Shown here: positions 11,949 through 23,137 of the stretch, piece after piece
How positions within the stretch are numbered: the stretch's first letter is position 1
How the letters are laid out: every line of letters begins with the position of its first letter
NCBI GenBank assembly: GCA_033063855.1
Contig: CP093831.1
Location: 26,412,001-26,476,000, forward strand
Length of the DNA stretch: 64,000 nt
Reading direction: 5' to 3'
Source of the DNA: Smittia aterrima
Lineage: Eukaryota > Arthropoda > Insecta > Diptera > Chironomidae
Notes under the pieces: model-generated
The model's input: only the letters and a program-made list of their open reading frames with translations
Databases searched by the model: none
Told to the model about the DNA's origin: nothing
Position numbers and translations under genes: made by a program

Positions 11949-14900
11949 ATGAAAACAGTTCTTCTTCTCGTCTGGTGAGAGAAATTTTAATTTTTTGTGT
12001 GACAAAATAATAGTGAAAGAAAATGGCAAACGTTAATGATTTTATCAATCAGAGTAAAATTCCTGATACTATCAAACTCCTCCACAATTACGAGGGAGAA
12101 GAAAAAACTTTGATGCACTGGATAGAGTCAGTTGAAACAGTTTTGGGGCTCTATAATCAGTTGCAAAATGATCCAATTTATGCCGTATGGCTCAGTGCCA
12201 TTCGTGCAAAAATTATCGGCAGAGCAAACGAAGCTCTTATCACCCAAAACGTTCCAAATGAGTGGGTTCGAATTCGCGAACGACTCATCCTCGTTTTTGG
12301 CGACAGACGTGATCTGTCAACCCTTTGCCAGGGTATTTCCAATTTGTGCCAAGAGAGAAAATCTCTTGAAGATTTTTATAATGAAGTAACTTCATTAAAC
12401 ACTGACATAAGTCAGAAAGTTCGCCAAGAAGCGGTTTATAACGGTCACCACGTTGCGGTGATGCATTTTGTTGAAATGCTAACTCGAAATGCGTTCATTG
12501 ATGGACTCAATCATCCGTATTCATTATACACGAGAAACTATCGTCCCGAAACGCTCGAACAAGCTTTCCGAGCAGCTCAAGAGCAAATGCTCGCCGATGC
12601 TCGAAGGAAAGATCGCTTTCCACCTCCGTCAAGAGATAACTCTCAAAGACAAAATATTCAAAGGTTCCAACGCGGAAACCAAGCTCAAAGTAGCCAAAAT
12701 CCTCCGAGAAACTCGGGTGGTCAAAACGATTCAAGAAATTTAAATGAAAATTTCGCTCCAAGGCCTCAAATACGTCAAAATGATTCGAGAAACTTTAATG
12801 AAAGTTTCTCACCAAGAACTCAAACGAATCAGCAAAATTCTTTTCAAAATTCGAGAAATTTCAATGGAAATTTCCAACAAAGCTCTCAACGAGCAAATCA
12901 AAACTCGACACCGATGGAAGTCGACACTTCGAGTCGTTCTCGTCAAACGGCTCAGCCGATGAGCGTCTCTCAAAGGCATCGTAATAATCAGATTTCAAAT
13001 ATTGAACAAGATGACTTCGTAGAAGAAAGCGAAATCGTCTCAAACGAATATGACGAAGATTTTGATGATCTAAATTTTCATCTGGCCAGCCTAGAATCGG
13101 CGATAGGCTAGAACGTCTTAATTGCGTCCCATTTGTGGAATTAAATACTTCTAAAGGTCCCTTAAGATTTTTAATTGATACTGGAGCTAATAAAAACTAC
13201 ATCAAACCCGAACACGTCAGATCAGAAGGTCCTAGAACGGTTGCGAAATTAGCGAAAGTTCAAACAGTAAACGGAGTCTTTAAACTCGATAAAATCATTA
13301 AATTTAATCCTTTTCCTGAATCAAAACACGTGAAAAAAGAGGAATTCCTCGTTTTTAATTTTCATAATTTCTTCGATGGTCTTATCGGCTATGAGTTCCT
13401 TCAGAAAGCAAAAGCCATAATTGACACGGCAAAAAATACTCTCATCTTTCCCGACCTTTCAATTGCAATGAAACGAAAATTCCCAGAGTCACAGCGCAGC
13501 ACTTTAAATGCAAGCGAAACAAAATTTATTAAACTTGAAACGAGTAAAGCAAACGGCGATTATTTGCTATTAAATCACGAAATTCAATCTAATGTTTTCA
13601 TTAATCCCGGTATTTATCGCGTCTTGAATAACAAAGTCTTCGTCGAAGTCTCAAACAATTCGACAGACAGTGTCACATTCTCTGTTCCGAAACTAGACAC
13701 AGAGCTCAACAATTTTGAAACAAAAACTTTTTCATCGGAGTCCAAGCAAGTGAAGCGCGATTTATTTTCAAAGCTTCGAATGGAGCATTTAAATGCAGAA
13801 GAGAAAAAAACTCTTCTTAACGTAATTGCGAATAATCAAAATTGTTTTTATATCGAATCTGAAAAATTAACTTTCACAAATGCTATTAAACATAGTATTG
13901 CTACGAAAGATGAAATCCCGGTTCACGCGAAAAGCTATCGATATCCATTCTGCCACAAAGAAGAGGTGCAACAACAAATCAAAAAAATGCTCGACCAAGG
14001 CATCATAAGGCCTTCAAACTCTCCCTGGTCTTCACCAATTTGGGTCGTTCCCAAAAAGACCGATGCTTCAGGCAAAAGAAAATGGAGACTCGTGATTGAT
14101 TATCGCAAAGTCAATGAAAAAACTATCGATGATCGTTATCCAATCCCAAACATAACAGAGGTTCTCGATAAATTAGGCAAATGTAATTATTTCACGACAC
14201 TCGACCTTGCCTCAGGATTCCATCAAATTGAAATTCATCCCGACGACATCAAGAAAACTGCTTTTAATGTCGATCACGGTCATTACGAATTCATTCGCAT
14301 GCCATTTGGATTAAAAAACGCTCCATCAACCTTTCAAAGAGTCATGGACTACATTTTAAGAGATTTTATCGGTAAAATCTGCTTAGTCTATTTAGATGAC
14401 ATAATAATTTACGGTACATCCCTTCAGGAACACGCGGAAAATCTTGAAAAAATTTTAAAAACTCTCCAAAATTTTAATCTAAAAATTCAGCTGGACAAGT
14501 CAGAATTCCTTAGAAAGGAGACGGCATTTTTAGGCCATATTGTCACCCCTGAAGGAGTGAAGCCAAATCCGGACAAAATTAAAGCAATCCAATCCTGGCC
14601 TATTCCCAAAACGGAGAAAGAACTCCGCGGTTTTCTCGGAACTCTCGGTTATTACCGACGGTTTCTTAAAGACTTTGCAAAGATCGTGAAGCCTCTTACA
14701 GTTCAATTAAAAAAGGGAGAAAGCATCCAACATTCAAAAGAATTCATTAAGACTTTCGAAAAGTGCAAAAATTTGCTTACAAGCAGCCACATTTTACAAA
14801 ATCCTGATCTTTCAAAACCTTTTGTTTTGACAACTGATGCATCAAATTTCGCGATTGGCGCTGTTTTATCTCAAGGTCCTATCGGCAAAGACAAGCCCGT

Positions 14901-17900
14901 AGCATTCGCTTCACGAACGCTTTCAAAAACAGAAGAAAACTATTCAACAATAGAAAAAGAACTACTTGCCATCGTGTGGGCTTGTAAATACTTTCGACCT
15001 TATATTTTTGGAAACAAGTTTACTCTTTATACGGATCATCGTCCTTTGCAGTACGTTTTCAACATCAAAGATCCAAGCAGCAAATTAGTCCGCTGGCGAT
15101 TAAGTCTTGAGGAATTTGATTACGAGATCAAATACCGCGCTGGAAAACAAAACGTCGTGGCCGATGGTCTCTCGCGAATAAAAATCACTTCGGACGAAAT
15201 CAACGCGAATTTAACACAAGTCGACCAATTGCCCGATTCTCTAGGCAACGCTTCAATAGAGAATAACGCTGACGAACACTCTGACATCGAAGCAGTGAAC
15301 TCTGCAGACACTGACGATTCTCACTTTATCAAAATGACTGAAAAGCCTGTAAACTCATTTTCAAACCAAATTATTATCTCAATCGACGAAACCGAAACTA
15401 ATAATGTCGAAGAAATCTTTCCAAAAACATTCCGCATTACAATAAAAAAGCCATCTTTTAACAGTGCGCAAATTCTCGACTTCATGCAAAACCATTTAGA
15501 TTTTAAAAAAGTGAACTGCTTATTATGTCCTGAAAATCTCATTCCAGGGATCCAAGCAGTTTATAGAGAATATTTCAGTAGAAACAAAAACCTAAAGTTC
15601 GTTATTTCCCAAAAAATGCTCATTGACATTAAAACTGCAGAAGAAGAAAACGCATTAATCAAAAAAATTCATGACAGAGCGCATCGAGATAGTAACGAAA
15701 ATTATAACGCATTAGCACGCGAATTCTATTTCCCAGAAATGAAATCGAAATTAAAAAAGTTTATTAACCTATGCACGACTTGCAAAACTTCAAAATACGA
15801 CAGAAAGCCTTACAAAATTTCTTTTGCGGAGACTCCAATCCCAAAAAAACCATTTGATATCGTTCACATCGACATTTTTATCTCGTCTCCTAACATTTTT
15901 CTCTCAGCGGTCGACAAATTGTCGCGATTTGGAATTTTGATTCCAATTAAATCAAGATCAATTCCCGATGTCAGAAGAGGATTGTTGCAACTCTTCTCGA
16001 CTTTTGGACAACCAAAATTACTTGTTTCGGACAATGAACCGTCACTAAAATCTATCGAAATTAGAGGTCTTTTAGAAAATTTGAGTATCGAAACGTATTA
16101 TGCACCATCCAACAGAAGCGAAGTCAATGGAATCGTCGAAAGATTCCACTCAACGCTCGCCGAAATCTTCAGGTGTATGAAAAATCGTCATGATGACTTG
16201 AACGCAAAAGATCTTTTCTTACTCTCTGTCTCGCTTTACAACGCTACAATCCATTCGGCTACTAATCTTAAACCAAATGAAATTTTTTACGGCATTAAAG
16301 ATGGCCAAGAAAGACCTTTAAATCTTGAAGCAATTATTGAAAACAGAAACAAAATTTATGATGAAGTCGTCTTGCAATTACAAAAGAAGCAAAAAACTTT
16401 TTTGGAAACCGAAAACAAGAATCGCGAGCAAGAACCAGCTCTGATTGAAGACGAAATTGTTTATGCTGCCCGACAAGGGATCCGCAGCAAAACTAAAAAT
16501 AAATTCGAACCAGTTAAAGTTCAATCAGATAGGCAGAAGACGTTCATTGATGACAGTAACAGAAAATTGCATAAAGCAAATTTACGAAGAAAGCCTACGG
16601 GAAATTAATGTTAACATTAAAACCATTATAGCACTTAAGTTTAGCATAAGCTCATTTTCACGTAATAATTTTAAATAAATAAGGTCGCTATTTCATTTCA
16701 TTTTAGTTTGCTGCACTTTGCAGCTGCAGATCTCAACATTCTTGACGTCGGCTCAAATAATGGCATAGCGAGAATCAAAGGAAAGATGACGTTCGTACAG
16801 AGAGGCAATTTCAAGACGACCCATTTGATCAATTTGGAGCTTTTTAAAATAACCTTGTTACAAGTAGACGTTGTAGCAGAAAATCTAGGCCAAGATAATC
16901 CGTTTCGCGCGATTCTCGAAAATAAAATTGCATTACTAAAGAAATCATTCAAAAATCTTTTTCCAAAATCTCACTCTCGAACGAAACGTTCTTGGGAATC
17001 TCTTGGCTCTGGAATCAAATGGATCGCAGGAAATGCAGATGCTGACGATCTGCGCGACATTTATAACAAGTTCGATACTATTGAGAGAAATCAAAAAACC
17101 TTGGCCGATAGCAACAACGATCAGATTGAAATTAATAATGTCTTCCAAGACAAAATTAACGAAATTTCTCATTTAATCAAAAATTCAATAACGTCAAAAT
17201 TTAACAGAACTTTCACTTCTTTAGAAATGGTGAACCTTTTATTCAACGTAGATTTAGCAAAAGAGAAAATTGAGAACATTAACGATGCTATAATCCTTGC
17301 AAAAGCTAAGATAGTTTCTAAGAATATTTTAGAGGAAAAAGAAATAGACTTAATTTTTAGTAAATTAAGAGAACAAAACTTGACTGTTTCATCGGTAACT
17401 GAGATGTTTTCATACTTAGAGGCACAAGTTGAGTACCAAGACGACGTAATTAAATATCACGTCAATGTCCCCCAAGTGGAGAACGAATTTGTGAAACTTC
17501 ACATAGAACCACTTTCCATTAACGGCAAAGAAATTAAGGTCGACCATCGCGATCTTCTTATCAAAGGCGATAAAACTTACGGCTTAACCGAAAAATGCCT
17601 CGAAACCGTGAACAATTTCATTTGCAAGCCATCCCAGCTGCTCGATATCAGCGATGACCCATGCATTCCACTCTTGATCAGAGATATCACCGGAAATTGC
17701 ATATTCAAGGTGTCGAAAACAAGAACCGAGACAAAAATGTTGGGAGAAGGAGCAGTTTTAGTCAAATCAATCTCTCCTGTGAAATTAGGAAACACTTGCG
17801 GGATCGCCAATCATACAATAATTGGTACGATCTTACTTACCTTTAGAAATTGCTCAATCTCTATTAATGGAGAAACTTACGAAAACATGGAAATGAGCAA

Positions 17901-18255
17901 TAAAGAAAAGTTTGAGCTTCTCCCGATGTTCAACATAACAGCAAAACAAAGAAACTCTGAGTTGCTCGTAGATTTGCATGAATTGCATGATCTACACATC
18001 AAGAACAAACAGCATCTGGAACTTCTTCATTTGTCAACCAAACAAGATAAATGGATTTCTTGGACAACATTCATCATCATCTCACTTGTGGTCCTGGTCA
18101 TAATTGGAATTTCGAGCTTCTTCATTTGGAAAATTAAAATCATCTCGTCATTCTTGCCATCCCGGGACGAGAAGGCACTTGAAGGGGAGAAGTCAACGAC
18201 GAGAGTTCAATCGTGTTTCTCAGAGCATTCTCGCTCTCAAGAAACAACAACTTAA
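11949..18255 (+). CDS. env: Errantivirus envelope glycoprotein (spliced)
   Basis: The main exon is open from 16707 to 18255. It has no good ATG at its start, but begins directly after a splice acceptor (TTCATTTTAG, ending 16706). A short upstream ATG exon (11949-11974) encodes a hydrophobic start and ends at a GTGAGA donor; joining the two keeps the frame (524 aa) and places a signal peptide at the N-terminus. Further on are a furin-type RTKR site (codons near 16981) followed by a Gly-rich fusion-peptide-like stretch, a long helical middle, several Cys residues, and one transmembrane segment near 18058-18130. The cytoplasmic tail runs into the 3' LTR. Subgenomic splicing of env is known in errantiviruses; the exact donor here is inferred. 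Confidence 0.85.
12023..13111 (+). CDS. gag: Errantivirus Gag
   Basis: A 362-aa frame starting at the ATG after a short leader. The N-terminal ~200 residues are the helical capsid-like region, with conserved-looking features such as W at the start of WIESVE and FIDGLNHPY. The C-terminal part is rich in Asn, Gln, Arg and Ser (repeated NDSRN-F-NE-F) and has no CCHC zinc knuckle, as usual for errantivirus Gag. The frame closes at TAG 13109-13111, just past an overlap with pol. It packages the element RNA into particles. Confidence 0.9.
   Translation: MANVNDFINQSKIPDTIKLLHNYEGEEKTLMHWIESVETVLGLYNQLQNDPIYAVWLSAIRAKIIGRANEALITQNVPNEWVRIRERLILVFGDRRDLSTLCQGISNLCQERKSLEDFYNEVTSLNTDISQKVRQEAVYNGHHVAVMHFVEMLTRNAFIDGLNHPYSLYTRNYRPETLEQAFRAAQEQMLADARRKDRFPPPSRDNSQRQNIQRFQRGNQAQSSQNPPRNSGGQNDSRNLNENFAPRPQIRQNDSRNFNESFSPRTQTNQQNSFQNSRNFNGNFQQSSQRANQNSTPMEVDTSSRSRQTAQPMSVSQRHRNNQISNIEQDDFVEESEIVSNEYDEDFDDLNFHLASLESAIG
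13069..16608 (+). CDS. pol: Errantivirus Pol: protease, reverse transcriptase, RNase H, integrase
   Basis: The frame is open from 13069, overlaps the end of gag by about 43 bases in the -1 frame, and has no ATG of its own at the start; a gag-pol frameshift is expected. Numbered from 13135: aspartic protease DTG at residues 15-17; reverse transcriptase with YLDD at 419-422 and the LPFG-type RMPFGLKNAP segment; RNase H with TDAS and TDHRPLQY; integrase zinc finger beginning HDRAH near 846 and ending in CTTC; catalytic triad D913, D966, E1002, with the 35-residue D-E spacing typical of retroviral-type integrases. No internal stop is seen, so the polyprotein looks intact. Confidence 0.95.
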   Translation, partial: SKFSSGQPRIGDRLERLNCVPFVELNTSKGPLRFLIDTGANKNYIKPEHVRSEGPRTVAKLAKVQTVNGVFKLDKIIKFNPFPESKHVKKEEFLVFNFHNFFDGLIGYEFLQKAKAIIDTAKNTLIFPDLSIAMKRKFPESQRSTLNASETKFIKLETSKANGDYLLLNHEIQSNVFINPGIYRVLNNKVFVEVSNNSTDSVTFSVPKLDTELNNFETKTFSSESKQVKRDLFSKLRMEHLNAEEKKTLLNVIANNQNCFYIESEKLTFTNAIKHSIATKDEIPVHAKSYRYPFCHKEEVQQQIKKMLDQGIIRPSNSPWSSPIWVVPKKTDASGKRKWRLVIDYRKVNEKTIDDRYPIPNITEVLDKLGKCNYFTTLDLASGFHQIEIHPDDIKKTAFNVDHGHYEFIRMPFGLKNAPSTFQRVMDYILRDFIGKICLVYLDDIIIYGTSLQEHAENLEKILKTLQNFNLKIQLDKSEFLRKETAFLGHIVTPEGVKPNPDKIKAIQSWPIPKTEKELRGFLGTLGYYRRFLKDFAKIVKPLTVQLKKGESIQHSKEFIKTFEKCKNLLTSSHILQNPDLSKPFVLTTDASNFAIGAVLSQGPIGKDKPVAFASRTLSKTEENYSTIEKELLAIVWACKYFRPYIFGNKFTLYTDHRPLQYVFNIKDPSSKLVRWRLSLEEFDYEIKYRAGKQNVVADGLSRIKITSDEINANLTQVDQLPDSLGNASIENNADEHSDIEAVNSADTDDSHFIKMTEKPVNSFSNQIIISIDETETNNVEEIFPKTFRITIKKPSFNSAQILDFMQNHLDFKKVNCLLCPENLIPGIQAVYREYFSRNKNLKFVISQKMLIDIKTAEEENALIKKIHDRAHRDSNENYNALAREFYFPEMKSKLKKFINLCTTCKTSKYDRKPYKISFAETPIPKKPFDIVHIDIFISSPNIFLSAVDKLSRFGILIPIKSRSIPDVRRGLLQLFSTFGQPKLLVSDNEPSLKSIEIRGLLENLSIETYYAPSNRSEVNGIVERFHSTLAEIFRCMKNRHDDLNAKDLFLLSVSLYNATIHSATNLKPNEIFYGIKDGQERPLNLEAIIENRNKIYDEVVLQLQKKQKTFLETENKNREQEPALIEDEIVYAARQGIRSKTKNKFEPVKVQSDRQKTFIDDSNRKLHKANLRRKPTGN
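13072..13078 (+). promoter_or_regulatory. Putative -1 ribosomal frameshift site (AAATTTT)
   Basis: In the gag frame the bases are read A-AAT-TTT, an exact X-XXY-YYZ heptamer. It lies just inside the gag-pol overlap, and a one-base backward slip enters the pol frame, which opens at 13069 immediately after a TGA. No downstream stem-loop was evaluated. Confidence 0.6.
18181..18190 (+). other. Polypurine tract
   Basis: GAAGGGGAGA lies directly against the AGTCAA start of the 3' LTR, the position where plus-strand DNA synthesis is primed in LTR elements. It is also inside the env frame. Confidence 0.75.
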
Positions 18256-18417
18256 TAAAATAAGAATTTCATTGTTCGCTCTCGCGAAGCAACTTTATAA
18301 AATTAGAATTACATTATTCGCTCTCGCGAATCTCTAGAACAATAAGAATGAGAAAGTAATTGTCAAACATAAATGAGAAACAATAAATCAGTCTTTTATG
18401 ACACTTCAACCTTAACT
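18191..18417 (+). repeat. 3' LTR of errantivirus
   Basis: A 227-bp copy of 11614-11840 with no difference visible. The env reading frame ends inside it at 18255. It is followed by TAGT, the second copy of the target duplication. Confidence 0.95.
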
Positions 18418-18643
18418 TAGTACCAGCAAGAATACCTTTTAGGTATTGTCGAGGTATTCAAGTACCAGCATAAGTACCTTTTTAGGTATTGTCAAGGTAT
18501 TCAAGTACCAGGAAGAATACCTTTTAGGTATTGTCGAGGTATTATAGTACCTCAAAAAGTACCTGACCAGGTATTCTCGAGGTATTATGACTCCTCCTAG
18601 GTACTTGGTACGTACTAATACAATACCGAGTACCTCCACACTG

Positions 18644-21600
18644 CTTTTTCCTTTCTGAGCAAAAAAAAATTTTTCAAAACCAAAGTTATGGCTTTAAAAA
18701 CCTCTTTATCGTTCATTTTGCTCAAATTCAATACAAATGAGCTCGTTGTTAATCAAATTTTTCGTTTCCGAGCAAAAAAATTTTTTTTTGGTTTTCAACT
18801 TTTTCCTTTCTGAACAAAAAAAAAATTTTTCAAAACCAAAGTTATGGCTTTAAAAACCTCTTTATCGTTCATTTTGCTCAAATTCAATACAAATGAGCTT
18901 GTTGTTATTCAAATTTTTCGTTTCCGAGCAAAAAAATTTTTTTTTGGTTTTCAACTTTTTCCTTTCTGAGCAAAAAAAAATTTTTCAAAACCAAAGTTAT
19001 GGCTTTAAAAACCTCTTTATCGCTCATTTTGCTCAAATTCAATACAAACGAGCTCGTTGTTATTCAAACTTTTCGTTTCCGAGCAAAAAAATTTTTTTTG
19101 GTTTTCAACTTTTTCCTTTCTGAGCAAAAAAAAAATTTTTCCGAGCAAAAAAAAAATTTTTCAAAACCAAAGTTATCGCTTTAAAAACCTCTTTATCGTT
19201 CATTTTGCTCAAATTCAATACAAATGAGCTTGTTGTTATTCAAATTTTTCGTTTCCGAACAAAAAATTTTTTTTTTGGTTTTCAACTTTTTCCCTTCTGA
19301 ACAAAAAAAAAATTTTCCGAGCAAAAAAAAAATTTTTCAAAACCAAAGTTATGGCTTTAAAAACCTCTTTATCGTTCATTTTGCTCAAATTCAATACAAA
19401 TGAGCTCGTTGTTATTCAAATTTTTCGTTTCCGAGCAAAAAATTTTTTTTTTGGTTTTCAACTTTTTCCTTTCTGAGCAAAAAAAAATTTTTCAAAACCA
19501 AAGTTATGGCTTTAAAAACCTCTTTATCGTTCATTTTGCTCAAATTCAATACATACGAGCTCGTTGTTATTCAAATTTTTCGTTTCCGAGCAAAAAAATT
19601 TTTTTTGGTTTTCAACTTTTTCCTTCCTGAGCAAAAAAAAATTTTTCAAAACCAAAGTTATGGCTTTAAAAACCTCTTTATCGTTCATTTTGCTCAAATT
19701 CAATACAAACGAGCTCGTTGTTATTCAAATTTTTCGTTTCCGAGCAAAAAAATTTTTTTTTGGTTTTCAACTTTTTCCTTCCTAAACAAAAAAAAAAAAT
19801 TTCAAAACCAAAGTTATGGCTTTAAAAACCTCTTTATCGCTCATTTTGCTCAAATTCAATACAAACGAGCTCGTTGTTATTCAAATTTTTCGTTTCCGAG
19901 CAAAAAATTTTTTTTTTTGGTTTTCAACTTTTTCCTTCCTGAGCAAAAAAAAAATTTTTCCGAGCAAAAAAAAAAATTTTCAAAACCAAAGTTATCGCTT
20001 TAAAAACCTCTTTATCGTTCATTTTGCTCAAATTCAATACAAATGAGCTTGTTGTTATTCAAATTTTTCGTTTCCGAACAAAAAATATTTTTTTTGGTTT
20101 TCAACTTTTTCCCTTCTGAGCAAAAAAAAAATTTTTCAAAACCAAAGTTATCGCTTTAAAAACCTCTTTATCGTTCATTTTGCTCAAATTCAATACAAAT
20201 GAGCTTGTTGTTATTCAAATTTTTCGTTTCCGAGCAAAAAAATTTTTTTTTGGTTTTCAACTTTTTTCTTTCTGAGCAAAAAAAAAATTTTTCAAAACCA
20301 AAGTTATGGCTTTAAAAACCTCTTTATCGTTCATTTTGCTCAAATTCAATACAAATGAGCTCGTTGTTAATCAAATTTTTCGTTTCCGAGCAAAAAAATT
20401 TTTTTTTTGGTTTTTAACTTTTTCCTTTCTGAGCAAAAAAAAAATTTTTCAAAACCAAAGTTATGGCTTTAAAAACCTCTTTATCGTTCATTTTGCTCAA
20501 ATTCAATACATACGAGCTCGTTGTTATTCAAATTTTTCGTTTCCGAGCAAAAAAATTTTTTTTTGGTTTTCAACTTTTTCCTTCCTGAGCAAAAAAAAAT
20601 TTTTCAAAACCAAAGTTATGGCTTTAAAAACCTCTTTATCGTTCATTTTGCTTAAATTCAATACAAACGAGCTCGTTGTTATTCAAATTTTCCGTTTCCG
20701 AGCAAAAAAATTTTTTTTTGGTTTTCAACTTTTTTCTTCCTGAGCAAAAAAAAAATTTTTCAAAACCAAAGTTATGGTATTAAAAACCTCTTTATCGTTC
20801 ATTTTGCTCAAATTCAATACAAACGAGCTCGTTGTTATTCAAATTTTTCGTTTCCGAGCAAAAAAATTTTTTTTTGGTTTTCAACTTTTTTCTTCCTGAG
20901 CAAAAAAAAAATTTTTCAAAACCAAAGTTATGGCTTTAAAAACCTCTTTATCGTTCATTTTGCTTAAATTCAATACAAACGAGCTCGTTGTTATTCAAAT
21001 TTTCCGTTTCCGAGCAAAAAAATTTTTTTTTGGTTTTCAACTTTTTCCTTTCTGAGCAAAAAAAAAATTTTTCCGAGCAAAAAAAAAAATTTTCAAAACC
21101 AAAGTTATGGCTTTAAAAACCTCTTTATCGTTCATTTTGCTCAAATTCGATACAAATGAGCTTGTTGTTATTCAAATTTTTCGTTTCCGAGCAAAAAATT
21201 TTTTCTTTGGTTTTCAACTTTTTCCTTTCTGAACAAAAAAAAAAAATTTCCAAGCAAAAAAAAAATTTTTCAAAACCAAAGTTATGGCTTTAAAAACCAC
21301 TTTATCGTTCATTTTGCTCAAATTCAATACAAATGAGCTTGTTGTTATTCAAATTTTTCGTTTCCGAGCAAAAAATTTTTTTTTTGGTTTTCAACTTTTT
21401 CCCTTCTGAACAAAAAAAAAAATTTTCCGAGCAAAAAAAAATTTTTCAAAACCAAAGTTATGGCTTTAAAAACCTCTTTATCGTTCATTTTGCTCAAATT
21501 CAATACAAATGAGCTTGTTGTTATTCAAATTTTTCGTTTCCGAGCAAAAAATTTTTTTTTTGGTTTTCAACTTTTTCCTTCCTGAGCAAAAAAAAATTTT

Positions 21601-23137
21601 TCAAAACCAAAGTTATGGCTTTAAAAACCTCTTTATCGTTCATTTTGCTCAAATTCAATACAAATGAGCTTGTTGTTATTCAAATTTTTCGTTTCCGAGC
21701 AAAAAATTTTTTTTTTGGTTTTCAACTTTTTCCTTTCTGAGCAAAAAAAAAATTTTTCAAAACCAAAGTTATGGCTTTAAAAACCTCTTTATCGTTCATT
21801 TTGCTCAAATTCAATACAAACGAGCTCGTTGTTATTCAAATTTTTCGTTTCCGAGTAAAAAAATTTTTTTTTGGTTTTCAACTTTTTCCTTTCTGAGCAA
21901 AAAAAAAATTTTTCAAAACCAAAGTTATGGCTTTAAAAACCTCTTTATCGTTCATTTTGCTCAAATTCAATACAAATGAGCTCGTTGTTATTCAAATTTT
22001 TCGTTTCCGAGCAAAAAAATTTTTTTTTGGTTTTCAACTTTTTCCTTCCTGAGCAAAAAAAAATTTTTTAAAACCAAAGTTATGGCTTTAAAAACCTCTT
22101 TATCGTTCATTTCGCTCAAATTCGCTACAAACGAGCTCGTTGTTATTCAAATTTTTGGTTTCCGAGCAAAAAAATTTTTTTTTGGTTTTCAACTTTTTCC
22201 TTCCTGAGCAAAAAAAAAATTTTTCAAAACCAAAGTTATGGCTTTAAAAACCTCTTTATCGTTCATTTTGCTCAAATTCAATACAAACGAGCTCGTTGTT
22301 ATTCAAATTTTTCGTTTCCGAACAAAAAATTTTTTTTTTGGTTTTCAACTTTTTCCCTTCTGAACAAAAAAAAAATTTTCCGAGCAAAAAAAAAATTTTT
22401 CAAAACCAAAGTTATGGCTTTAAAAACCTCTTTATCGTTCATTTTGCTCAAATTCAATACAAATGAGCTCGTTGTTATTCAAATTTTTCGTTTCCGAGCA
22501 AAAAAATTTTTTTTTGGTTTTCAACTTTTTCCTTCCTGAGCAAAAAAAAATTTTTTCAAAACCAAAGTTATGGCTTAAAAAACCTCTTTATCGTTCATTT
22601 CGCTCAAATTCAATACATACGAGCTCGTTGTTATTCAAATTTTTCGTTTCCGAGCAAAAAAATTTTTTTTGGTTTTCAACTTTTTCCTTCCTGAGCAAAA
22701 AAAAAATTTTTCAAAACCAAAGTTATGGCTTTAAAAACCTCTTTATCGTTCATTTTGCTCAAATTCAATACAAACGAGCTCGTTGTTATTCAAATTTTTC
22801 GTTTCCGAGCACAAAAATTTTTTTTTGGTTTTCAACTTTTTCCTTCCTAAACAAAAAAAAAAAATTTCAAAACCAAAGTTATGGCTTTAAAAACCTCTTT
22901 ATCGCTCATTTTGCTCAAATTCAATACAAACGAGCTCGTTGTTATTCAAATTTTTCGTTTCCGAGCAAAAAATTTTTTTTTTTGGTTTTCAACTTTTTCC
23001 TTCCTGAGCAAAAAAAAAATTTTTCCGAGCAAAAAAAAAAATTTTCAAAACCAAAGTTATCGCTTTAAAAACCTCTTTATCGTTCATTTTGCTCAAATTC
23101 AATACAAATGAACTTGTTGTTATTCAAATTTTTCGTT
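18644..23137. repeat. ~155-bp satellite array, about 29 copies
   Basis: The same satellite as 1796-10936, continuing on the far side of the foldback element. It is more varied: TCGCTTTAAAA instead of TGGCTTTAAAA, CGCTCATTTT, CATACGAGC, and CCTAAACAAAA units occur here. A string of about four variant units at 19400-20050 reappears at about 22460-23110, roughly 3.06 kb later. The array runs into an assembly gap, so its true length is unknown. Confidence 0.97.

Larger units (their letters stand above)
11614..18417 (+). mobile_element. Complete errantivirus (gypsy-clade LTR element with env)
   Basis: A 6804-bp element with two 227-bp LTRs, three open frames in gag-pol-env order, a primer-binding site after the 5' LTR and a purine tract before the 3' LTR. 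The host tetranucleotide TAGT flanks it on both sides (11610-11613 and 18418-18421). The LTRs begin AGTCAA and end TTAACT, in the AGT...ACT style of gypsy-like errantiviruses. I see no difference between the LTRs, and all three frames are open, so the insertion is recent and may be competent. It sits in the right arm of the foldback element. Confidence 0.95.
10937..18643. mobile_element. Foldback-type DNA element, split by a retrovirus-like element
   Basis: It starts CAGTGTGGAGGTAC and ends GTACCTCCACACTG, a perfect 14-bp inverted terminus. Both arms continue inward as hundreds of bases of GGTAC/GTACC/GGTATT-rich tandem sequence, then a unique inverted stretch: 11191-11333 pairs with about 11410-11540 (CACATTTTGAGAACGGAACG and its complement). 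The loop is only about 75 bp. Without the 6.8-kb insertion the element is about 0.9 kb, nearly all inverted repeat, with no coding capacity. Its flanks are satellite, but I see no clear target duplication; the two flanks enter the unit at different phases. Confidence 0.8.

Noticed and set aside
1..23111. Dozens of 60-200 aa ORFs containing ALKTSLSFILLKFNTNELV or FRFRAKKFFFGFQLF
   Set aside because: They are readings of the 155-bp satellite in different frames; they overlap each other, lack independent starts and vary with homopolymer length.
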